Origin: Rickettsiales bacterium
GTDB lineage: Bacteria; Pseudomonadota; Alphaproteobacteria; Rickettsiales; UBA3002
NCBI GenBank assembly: GCA_021300075.1
Contig: JAJTIB010000149.1
Location: 1-9,310 of the forward strand
Length of the DNA stretch: 9,310 nt
Direction: 5' to 3'
Part shown: positions 1-5,888 of the stretch, piece by piece
How positions within the stretch are numbered: the stretch's first letter is position 1
Layout: every line of letters starts with the position of its first letter
Made by a program: the position numbers and the translations under genes
The notes under the pieces: model-generated
What the model was told of the DNA's origin: nothing
Seen by the model: only the letters and a program-made list of their open reading frames with translations
Database searches by the model: none

Positions 1-458
1 GCGAGAATTTTCTTCTCCTGCGTCGCTTTACTCGCTGCATCCACCGGCAAATAATGAAAGTCCAACCCATGCCATTCGACCAGCGCCCGCGCATCCTCGT
101 GATTGGAAATGACCGCCGGAATCTCCACTGGCAACAGGCCGCTGCGGTAACGGTGCAGCAGGTCATTTAGGCAATGGAGTTGCTTTGACACCAGAATAAG
201 CAGGCGCGGCCTGCGGCTGGTATTGTAAAGATTCCAATCCATCGCAAAAGGTGCGGCCACCTCCCGGGCGAAGGCGGCTTTGAGCTCGGACTCCTCCCCG
301 CCCTCAAAATGCACACGCATGAAAAACCGCTTGGTCGAAGGATCGCCAAACTGCGTGGATTCAATAATGAAGCCCCGCTTCGTCGCCAGAAACCCGGCAA
401 CACTTGCCACAATTCCGTGCGTATCGACACAGGAAAGAGTCAGGACATATCGCGTCAT
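1..458 (-). CDS. purU: Formyltetrahydrofolate deformylase, N-terminal half (cut by left edge)
   Basis: PurU hydrolyses 10-formyl-THF to formate and THF. This feeds formate to purine synthesis and balances one-carbon pools in the cytoplasm. The visible 152 residues start MTRYVLTLSCVDTHGIVASV, a typical ACT regulatory domain (about residues 3-80). The beginning of the formyltransferase-like domain follows, with the family signatures LVSKQLHCLNDLLHRYRSG (89-107), ISNHED (117-122) and FHYLPVD (134-140). Family proteins are about 280-290 residues, so roughly the C-terminal half, including the catalytic Asp, lies off the window. The start ATG (458-456) overlaps the TGA of the upstream divL gene in an ATGA junction, so translation is probably coupled. 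No frameshift is seen in the visible part. Identification is strong from motif order; enzyme activity cannot be judged from half a protein. Confidence 0.93.
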   Translation of the reverse strand, partial: MTRYVLTLSCVDTHGIVASVAGFLATKRGFIIESTQFGDPSTKRFFMRVHFEGGEESELKAAFAREVAAPFAMDWNLYNTSRRPRLLILVSKQLHCLNDLLHRYRSGLLPVEIPAVISNHEDARALVEWHGLDFHYLPVDAASKATQEKKIL

Positions 459-2488
459 GCAACCTCCGTTGGTGGGTTTGCAGCAAGCGCAGCGAGTTTA
501 TCTTGCGGAAAGAAACAGGTGACCGTCGTGCCTTCACCTGCGGCGGAATAAAGCGTCACCCGCCCGCCATGCAGTTCGACAAAGCGTTTCACAATGGCCA
601 GCCCCAGCCCGACGCCCTCGCTTTGGGCCGCCATACCACGGAAGAACGGATCAAAAATCGCCGCCTGTTTGTTCGGGTCAATGGCTGCCCCGTCATCGCG
701 TACGCTCAGCGCAATATCGCCGTTTTCCTCGCGGAACCAGCGCACGGTAATCTGTCCTTTGGATTTGGTCGCCCGGACGCCATTCGCCAGCAACTTGAAC
801 AGAATCTGTTTGAGCCGCGCCGCATCCGCAAACATGCTCGTCATCCCTTCCTCGAGCTGGGTGGTGATCGTTACCTGCTCCAGCCGCACGCGCTCGCCCA
901 GAAGCATCCGCACGCTTTCCATCAGCGGCATCAGCGGCACGGCGCTGACCTCAAGCTGCAGATAGCCCGCCTCCATCGTCGCCAGATCAATAATATCACT
1001 GATAAGATGCCCAAGCGCCTGGGCGGATTGATAAATGCCCTCGACATATTCCTTCTGGCTCGCGGTGAGCTTGCCCGCATATTCTTTCGCCAGCATTTCG
1101 GCAAAGCCGGAAATCGAAGTCAGCGGCGAGCGCAGCTCATAGGACATATTGGCAAGGAACTCGGACTTGAGCCTGTCTGCAGCTTCGAGCGCGTCGTTCT
1201 TCTCGCGCAAAGAACGCTCGACCACATAGGAATCGGTGACATCGATGAAGGTGATGAGCGTTGCCCCGTCCGGCAATGGGACAATCGCGCAGTCAAGCAC
1301 CGTGCCGTTGCTGCGCTCAAAGCGGATGGCGAAGAACTGGCGCTGAGCGAAACGCGCCATGAGGTTGGAGCGGAAGCTCTCCCAGTTTTCAGCCACAAAG
1401 AGTGGACGGCAACGTTCTATTACCTCGCGCAGATGCGGCGCAGTTTCGGTGAATTTCGTTTCCAAATTCCAGAATTTCAGAAACATCGGGTTTGAAAGCG
1501 GCAGCCGCCCGTTTGCGGCAAATACCGCGACACCCTCATGCAGATTATCGAGGGTCTCGCGCTGCACGGCGATAAGGGTATTATAGGAACGTTCAAGCGC
1601 GAGCCGGTCGGTCACGTCCTCATAGACAAAAAGAATGCCGCCAAGCGCATGAGGAATGGCAATTGCTCGGATGATCTTGCCATCCGGCAGATAGAAAAAC
1701 TCCTCCTGCGGCTCAATGAGCGCGGTGAATTGCTTCAGCTGATGCTGCTTGAAGGCCTGAAAATTCGCCTGCTCGGGCAGTTTGCGTTTCTCGCGCAGAG
1801 CTTCGAGGATTTCACCGTAAGTCGGCTCGGTATCAAGCCAGGCTTCCTCCAGTTTCCACAAAGTGACGAAGGCGAAATTATAGAATTTGAGGCGCATATC
1901 GCGGCCATAAATTGCCATCGCCGAGGTTGAGCTCTCGAGCAAATCACGTTGCGCCGAGATATGGCGCTGAATCTCCTCCTGAACCTCTTCAAGCTCGGTG
2001 ATATTCGTGCCGAAACCAATGGTCATGCCCTCGCTTTTAAGTGGCACTTCGCGAATATGGTAAAGCCGCCGCGCGCCATCGACAATTACATGACGGCGCT
2101 CGGTCTGCTCGGTATTGGTGTCGAGCGATTTTTTAGCCAGAACACTCTGACCTTTATAAAGTTCGAGATCCATCACATCTGCCTGCTGCTGGTCGGAGGT
2201 CGCCTCGGCCACTTCCGAGAAGGCCAGATTGCAGAAGGTGATGTTCTGTTCCTGATCGCGTACCCAGATGAGCGTATGGGTGACATTGATAATATTGGCA
2301 TAGCGCCTTACATCGAGCTTCAAAATATCATTTTCAACTCTGAGCCTATCAGCGGTAGCGGCCATTTCTGGTGTTGGCAACGCAAGTGCGGGCGCAGACA
2401 CCACGCCGCGCGGACGATAGCGACGCATGGCCAGCACATAGCCAAGCCCCGCCGCCACCATCGCCACTGCCAGAAGATAAATTACCAT
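455..2488 (-). CDS. divL: DivL-like PAS-domain pseudo-histidine kinase (Tyr in place of phospho-His)
   Basis: The 677-residue protein has one N-terminal membrane segment (about 2-22) and a basic stop-transfer stretch (RRYRPR). Three PAS-like domains follow (about 62-165, 180-296, 308-425), each ending in a NITE/DVTD/DVTD-type motif. A HisKA dimerisation helix (about 440-505) and an HATPase_c domain (about 553-662) complete it. The H-box reads ANMSYELRSPL: the phospho-accepting His is Tyr450, as in Caulobacter DivL. The segment SYNTLIAVQRETLDNL (301-316) also matches my memory of DivL proteins. In the ATPase domain N569 and the G2 box GVGLGL (625-630) remain, but the G1 box is DDGAAI (598-603) instead of DxGxGI. 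DivL is known to bind DivK-P and modulate CckA, and so CtrA, at the cell pole. The start ATG has no clear Shine-Dalgarno (SD) sequence. The gene overlaps purU by 4 bases. The alternative is another PAS kinase paralogue that lost its His. Confidence 0.82.
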   Translation of the reverse strand: MVIYLLAVAMVAAGLGYVLAMRRYRPRGVVSAPALALPTPEMAATADRLRVENDILKLDVRRYANIINVTHTLIWVRDQEQNITFCNLAFSEVAEATSDQQQADVMDLELYKGQSVLAKKSLDTNTEQTERRHVIVDGARRLYHIREVPLKSEGMTIGFGTNITELEEVQEEIQRHISAQRDLLESSTSAMAIYGRDMRLKFYNFAFVTLWKLEEAWLDTEPTYGEILEALREKRKLPEQANFQAFKQHQLKQFTALIEPQEEFFYLPDGKIIRAIAIPHALGGILFVYEDVTDRLALERSYNTLIAVQRETLDNLHEGVAVFAANGRLPLSNPMFLKFWNLETKFTETAPHLREVIERCRPLFVAENWESFRSNLMARFAQRQFFAIRFERSNGTVLDCAIVPLPDGATLITFIDVTDSYVVERSLREKNDALEAADRLKSEFLANMSYELRSPLTSISGFAEMLAKEYAGKLTASQKEYVEGIYQSAQALGHLISDIIDLATMEAGYLQLEVSAVPLMPLMESVRMLLGERVRLEQVTITTQLEEGMTSMFADAARLKQILFKLLANGVRATKSKGQITVRWFREENGDIALSVRDDGAAIDPNKQAAIFDPFFRGMAAQSEGVGLGLAIVKRFVELHGGRVTLYSAAGEGTTVTCFFPQDKLAALAANPPTEVA

Positions 2489-2574
2489 AGGCCAAAGTTA
2501 TGACACCGGCGAATAAGGGTGGCAAGAAAAGCATGACAAAGGGCGGGGGCGAATGGTGATAACTGTTTGGCTAT

Positions 2575-2606
2575 AGCTACATGACTAATTAATTAGTCCA
2601 GTAGCT
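2575..2606. promoter_or_regulatory. 32-bp interrupted dyad, candidate operator upstream of divL
   Basis: The core GACTAATTAATTAGTC (2583-2598) is a perfect 16-bp palindrome. It is flanked symmetrically by AGCTAC (2575-2580) and GTAGCT (2601-2606), leaving only a 2-base mismatch on each side; 28 of 32 positions are symmetric. Its near edge is 87 bp upstream of the divL start. Such nested symmetry fits a dimeric or tetrameric transcription factor site. No T-run follows on either strand, so it is not a standard terminator. The binding protein cannot be named, and the spacing does not match the CtrA half-site pattern. Confidence 0.45.
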
Positions 2607-2761
2607 CTAATGATGATTTTTAATCAAACGATAGTAAGGCGTGTGACAGTTACGGGATGATAAACGCTGAATATACCCAATTCTAACCTATCCGACTATG
2701 ACTGGGAATCTATCCTGAATCTTTGTGCGCTGCCAGGGGCCTTAGATCTGTCTACTTGAAC

Positions 2762-2786
2762 CAGAGATAACTATCTTCTGATTTTT
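2762..2786 (+). terminator. Weak terminator-like hairpin reading rightward
   Basis: CAGA-GAT and ATC-T-TCTG form a short bulged stem around the loop AACT, followed directly by ATTTTT (2781-2786). The T-run follows only on the plus strand, yet no plus-strand gene lies upstream. It would therefore serve only an unannotated rightward transcript in this gap, or it is chance. The stem is short and not GC-rich. Confidence 0.2.
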
Positions 2787-2798
2787 GTATGAAGCGCT

Positions 2799-4058
2799 TC
2801 ATCCCTCCTTCAGCCAGCCGCGAAAGTTCATCGGGCGGCCGAAATAATAACCCTGCAGGTAATCGACGCCAAGTTCCATCAGCATTTTGGCGACTTCACC
2901 GTTTTCGACAAACTCAGCCACTGATTTAAGGCCAAAGCCTTGGGTAAAATCGAGCAGGGTTTTAACGAAGAAACGGCTATCGTCATTGTCGGTTAAGTCT
3001 TTGATGAAGGAGCCGTCAATCTTCACCATATCGACCGAGAGTGCCTTAAGCTGACGGAAGGAAGTATAACCCGCGCCGAAGTCATCCAGCGCCACCATGG
3101 GTCCGAGCGCCTGAATCTCGGCACAGAACATGGCGGCGTGTTTAAGGTCGCGGTGAATGGCGGTTTCAGTCAGTTCCACGATCAGGCGAGGGGCGATGGC
3201 CGGGGTTTCCTCGATCGCTTCCTTAAGATGAGCGTACCAGACTGGGTCCTGCGTCGTCAGGTTCGAGATGTTGAGCGCCAGCTTCACGTCCGGATCAAAA
3301 CGCAGTTCCTTGATTGCCATCTCCAGCGTCAGCCGGTCGATAACGCCGATCATGCCCATGCGCTCGGCAATGGGGATGAGTGTGCCGGCGGAGCTGATTT
3401 TGCCATCCTCCGAAAAAAACCGAAGCAGCGCCTCGTAATAACCAACTTTGCCGGTTTTACTGTCAATAATCGGCTGGTAGGCGAGTCGGATACGCCCGGC
3501 GCTGATGGCCTGACCAAGGAAATTGGCAAGTCCCATCTGCTCGCGGTTCTGCGCGCCCCGTTCTTCCGGAGTGAAGGGGCTGCCGCCTTCGCTTAAACTG
3601 ACCAGTGTGCGACCAAGAATTTCCTCGCTCGTGGTTTCACCATCAGGCAGCAGACTGAAGGCGGTTGAGGTCATGCAGTGCAGATCGCCATAGCGTGAAT
3701 GGCTCGAATGATCGCGGATTGCCTGCTGAATTTTACTGCAGAGCGCCATGGCCTCGGCATCCGTGAGTTTGGGAATCAGAATGCCGAACTGGTCGCGCTG
3801 AGTGCGGGCCACCATGCTCGCGGGTCCGGCATGGTACTCGATGATTTCACCCAGTTCATGCATCACCCCTTCAGCGACGGCGACACTGTAGCCGCTCATC
3901 ATCATCGCAATATTATCAACGACGACAATGATCAGGCCAGCGTGATGCCCACCCGCTTGAGCCTGAAGCCGCATGGTCTCGAGCGCGGCGATAAACCCGG
4001 CCGGGTAGCCGCAGACACCCAGCGTGCGGGCGGGGTCATTGGGAGAGGGACGCGCCAT
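2799..4058 (-). CDS. EAL-domain c-di-GMP phosphodiesterase with degenerate GGDEF domain
   Basis: This is a predicted soluble 419-residue protein that hydrolyses c-di-GMP to pGpG. Residues about 35-155 form a GGDEF-like domain whose signature reads QRDQF (87-91), so it should not make c-di-GMP; it may be regulatory. Residues about 180-416 form an EAL domain with the key residues present: YQPIID then E209-A-L, N263 (NISNL), E295 (ELTET), D325-D326 (DDFGAGYTSF), K346 (VKIDGSF), E382 (VAEFVEN) and Q402 (LQGYYFGRP). Catalysis is therefore likely. No signal peptide or membrane segment is seen. I start at ATG 4058 (MARPSPNDPA), which has AGCGAG about 6 bases upstream. An in-frame ATG at 4133 would add 25 residues of Cys-rich sequence encoded by a palindrome, which I judge untranslated. 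It lies between ubiA and divL on the same strand. The subfamily is not recognised. Confidence 0.88.
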   Translation of the reverse strand: MARPSPNDPARTLGVCGYPAGFIAALETMRLQAQAGGHHAGLIIVVVDNIAMMMSGYSVAVAEGVMHELGEIIEYHAGPASMVARTQRDQFGILIPKLTDAEAMALCSKIQQAIRDHSSHSRYGDLHCMTSTAFSLLPDGETTSEEILGRTLVSLSEGGSPFTPEERGAQNREQMGLANFLGQAISAGRIRLAYQPIIDSKTGKVGYYEALLRFFSEDGKISSAGTLIPIAERMGMIGVIDRLTLEMAIKELRFDPDVKLALNISNLTTQDPVWYAHLKEAIEETPAIAPRLIVELTETAIHRDLKHAAMFCAEIQALGPMVALDDFGAGYTSFRQLKALSVDMVKIDGSFIKDLTDNDDSRFFVKTLLDFTQGFGLKSVAEFVENGEVAKMLMELGVDYLQGYYFGRPMNFRGWLKEG

Positions 4059-4063
4059 GATAT

Positions 4064-4206
4064 ACTCGCTTGAATTTAGAATGAGACGCGAGCAGGAACA
4101 GTGCAATTCGAGAACCGGGCCGCAAATGTACATTCAAAGTACATGCGGAACGGAAGCACAAAAGCGCGCTGTTTGCAGCCACGTATCATTCTAAAGTCAA
4201 GTGCGT
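4064..4206. repeat. 143-bp imperfect palindrome filling the ubiA-EAL gap
   Basis: The outer arms 4064-4088 and 4182-4206 are inverted copies matching at 21 of 25 positions. The best 20 bases, CTTGAATTTAGAATGAGACG (4069-4088), match at 18. Further pairs share exactly the same centre (4135): AACAG (4097-4101) with CTGTT (4169-4173), and TGTAC (4127-4131) with GTACA (4139-4143). CCGCA (4120-4124) pairs with TGCGG (4144-4148), offset by a 2-base bulge. The palindrome begins 5-6 bp after the ubiA stop codon and ends 5 bp before the EAL start. On the minus-strand mRNA its 3' arm includes the putative ribosome binding site AGCGAG. The layout recalls intergenic palindromic elements such as ERIC or Rickettsia palindromic elements, but I do not recognise the sequence. 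It could be a decayed mobile palindrome or a regulatory RNA hairpin. Confidence 0.75.
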
Positions 4207-4211
4207 GTCGT

Positions 4212-5042
4212 TTAACCCTGCCACTGGCCAAACCAAATGGCAAGCAGTAGCACTAGCCCTGGCCATTGATTGCTGGTGAAAATCTGTCCGGGTACTGCCG
4301 CGTGACCGATCTGTCGCACCTGCCATGCGAGATGCAGGGTAAAGAAGGCGATCCCGCCCCAGACCCAGAGATTTGTGTCTGCAAGTGTCAAGGCGGCAGC
4401 GAGGCTGGCACTGGTCAGGATGTAGCATAAAGCAACAAAGCGCGGCACGGACTCTCCCAGCGTCAGCGCAGTGGATTTGACACCGATACGGGCGTCGTCC
4501 TCACGGTCAGCCAGCGCATAGATGGTATCGTAGCCCAGAGTCCAGAACAGTGCGCCAAGATAGATACTGAGTGACACTGGCGTGACGCCGCCAGTCGCAG
4601 CAATTGCGGCAAACAGAGTGCCCAGATTGAACGTAATGGCGAGAAAAACCTGCGGCCAGTGACTGATACGTTTCATCCAAGGATAGGCGATAATCAGGGG
4701 GAGGGTCACGAGCGCCAACATCAGCGCGGGCGGCGGCAGCATCAGCACGATGCCAAGCCCCAGCAGCAATAATAGAGCGAGGATGATCAGTGCTGCGAAC
4801 ACCGAAACCGTCCCCGCCGCCAGTGGTCGGGCGCGGGTGCGGGCGACTTCGCGGTCAATGCGGCGGTCGGTTAGGTCGTTGATGATACAGCCCGCTGCCC
4901 GCATGATGGCAGCGCCCAGAAGAAAAAGCGCATAGAGTGAAAAAGGCGCATGGTTAATCGCCAGCACCCAGGCGGCAGGGAAAAATACCAGCCAGATGCC
5001 AATCGGCTTATGAAGTCGCATGAGTTCGAGGTAAGGGCGCAT
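4212..5042 (-). CDS. ubiA: 4-hydroxybenzoate polyprenyltransferase
   Basis: UbiA is an integral membrane enzyme that attaches the polyprenyl tail to 4-hydroxybenzoate, the committed step of ubiquinone synthesis. The 276-residue protein is very hydrophobic, with about 8-9 possible membrane helices. It carries both Asp-rich prenyl-diphosphate/Mg sites: NDLTDRRID (55-63) and DTIYALADREDD (172-183), the latter followed by ARIGVKSTA. LMRLHKPIGIWLVFFPAAW (7-25) is the usual first helix. The length is normal for the family. The start ATG has no visible SD sequence. The gene is divergent from rsmE with 96 bp between the starts, an arrangement I recall from other Alphaproteobacteria. The EAL gene follows on the same strand after the 143-bp palindrome. 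Confidence 0.96.
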   Translation of the reverse strand: MRPYLELMRLHKPIGIWLVFFPAAWVLAINHAPFSLYALFLLGAAIMRAAGCIINDLTDRRIDREVARTRARPLAAGTVSVFAALIILALLLLLGLGIVLMLPPPALMLALVTLPLIIAYPWMKRISHWPQVFLAITFNLGTLFAAIAATGGVTPVSLSIYLGALFWTLGYDTIYALADREDDARIGVKSTALTLGESVPRFVALCYILTSASLAAALTLADTNLWVWGGIAFFTLHLAWQVRQIGHAAVPGQIFTSNQWPGLVLLLAIWFGQWQG

Positions 5043-5138
5043 GGATCTGTATTTAGCATGAGATAGACGCAGGACGCATCAGGATTATGGCGCGATAAAT
5101 CCTCGACCAACGCGCATGAAGTCAGTACATTCGCCCAT
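5043..5138. promoter_or_regulatory. Divergent ubiA / rsmE promoter region
   Basis: These 96 bp must hold both divergent promoters. No clear -35/-10 pair is visible by eye. An interrupted inverted repeat AGGATT (5081-5086) / AATCCT (5098-5103), centred on GGCGCG, could be a shared operator; with one base skipped the arms extend to AGGATTAT and ATAAATCCT. Neither gene shows a good SD sequence next to its ATG. Confidence 0.4.
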
Positions 5139-5888
5139 ATGACCATTCCCCGCATTGCTTCTGACCAACCGCTTACCACCGGTGCGAAGATCCCGCTCAG
5201 CGCCGCGCAGCATCATTATTTACAGCATGTGCTACGGCTGGCGGTGGGAGATAAACTGCACCTGTTTCATGGCGCCTCCGGCGAATATGCGGCGGTGATT
5301 GCTGAACTGAGTAAGCGCGAGGGGGCGCTGACCGTGGGGGTGCAGATGCGTCCGCCCCATTTATCGCCGGATTTCTGGGTCTGTTTCGCTCCCGTAAAGG
5401 CTGGGCGCACGGAAAGTATTTTAGAAAAAGTCACCGAACTCGGCGCGCGGGTAATCTGTCCGGTACTGACAAAGCGCTCGGTGGTCGATAAACTTAATCT
5501 GGAGCGGGCGGAAGCTACCTTGCGCGAAGCTGCCGAGCAGTGCGAACGATTGGACGTACCAGAGATAAAGTCGATGATTCCGCTACCGCAACTACTTGCT
5601 TCCTGGCCTTCGGACCGCGCCTTGTTTTACGGCGACGAATCCGGCGACAGCCCACCCTTTACGCCAGGCATGTTGGCCGGCATTACCCGCGCTGGCAGTC
5701 TGGTGGGGCCGGAGGGTGGTTTTACGGCAGAGGAATTCGCACAGATTCGGCATGTAAAATCAGCGCGTGGAGTAAGCCTTGGCCCGCGCATCTTGCGTTC
5801 AGATACAGCCTCGATTACTTTAAGTGCCTTGCTCATTGCTTCCTTGGGAGACTGGCATGAACGCCCCCGCTTTCGCCCGACCGAATAA
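5139..5888 (+). CDS. rsmE: 16S rRNA (uracil-1498-N3)-methyltransferase
   Basis: RsmE uses S-adenosylmethionine to methylate N3 of U1498 near the decoding site of 16S rRNA in the assembled 30S subunit. The 249-residue protein has an N-terminal PUA-like part with HHYLQHVLRL (25-34). The SPOUT knotted domain carries the family signatures EKVTELG (96-102), AAEQCERLDVP (131-141), LVGPEGGFTAEE (188-199) and LGPRILRSDTAS (214-225), which form the SAM-binding trefoil knot. RSDTA has Asp where many homologues have Glu, a conservative change. The length is normal. It diverges from ubiA and overlaps the start of gshA by 32 bases, so the two are probably one transcript. Confidence 0.95.
   Translation: MTIPRIASDQPLTTGAKIPLSAAQHHYLQHVLRLAVGDKLHLFHGASGEYAAVIAELSKREGALTVGVQMRPPHLSPDFWVCFAPVKAGRTESILEKVTELGARVICPVLTKRSVVDKLNLERAEATLREAAEQCERLDVPEIKSMIPLPQLLASWPSDRALFYGDESGDSPPFTPGMLAGITRAGSLVGPEGGFTAEEFAQIRHVKSARGVSLGPRILRSDTASITLSALLIASLGDWHERPRFRPTE
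5846..5850 (+). promoter_or_regulatory. Ribosome binding site that sets the gshA start
   Basis: GGGAG lies six bases before ATG 5857, inside the 3' end of rsmE. It favours this ATG over an in-frame GTG at 5824, which would add 11 unfamiliar residues and has no such site. Confidence 0.75.

Larger units (their letters stand above)
2489..2798. other. 310-bp intergenic region between the EAL gene and divL
   Basis: Both flanking genes run on the minus strand, so this gap should hold the end of the EAL transcript and the divL promoter. It is AT-richer than the coding sequence around it. No convincing ORF, tRNA or sigma-70 promoter stands out. It contains a 32-bp interrupted dyad (2575-2606), two GAATC (GANTC) sites 11 bp apart (2706-2710 and 2717-2721), and a weak hairpin followed by ATTTTT on the plus strand (2762-2786). 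A 14-bp perfect palindrome, ATGAAGCGCTTCAT (2789-2802), runs over the EAL stop codon. Confidence 0.7.

Noticed and set aside
404..1495. 363-codon open frame on the plus strand
   Set aside because: It lies wholly antisense to purU/divL. Its translation is rich in His, Arg and Gln with no domain pattern, and the minus-strand frame has clear PAS, HisKA and HATPase motifs.
1949..2503. 184-codon plus-strand open frame
   Set aside because: It is antisense to the PAS region of divL, with no recognisable motif and low-quality composition.
2789..2802. 14-bp palindrome ATGAAGCGCTTCAT as the EAL terminator
   Set aside because: It has no loop to speak of and is followed by ACAAAAATC on the minus strand, not a T-run, so it does not fit an intrinsic terminator.
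4059..4133. Upstream ATG at 4133 giving a 444-residue EAL protein
   Set aside because: The extra 25 residues are encoded by one side of the intergenic palindrome, have odd Cys-rich composition and lack an SD sequence. ATG 4058 has an SD-like site. The longer form is not strictly excluded.
4871..5179. 102-codon minus-strand frame spanning the ubiA-rsmE gap
   Set aside because: It overlaps both ubiA and rsmE in other frames, and its translation has no domain features.
5824..5856. In-frame GTG start for gshA at 5824
   Set aside because: ATG 5857 has GGGAG at ideal spacing. The extension lies deep inside rsmE and looks unlike the family.
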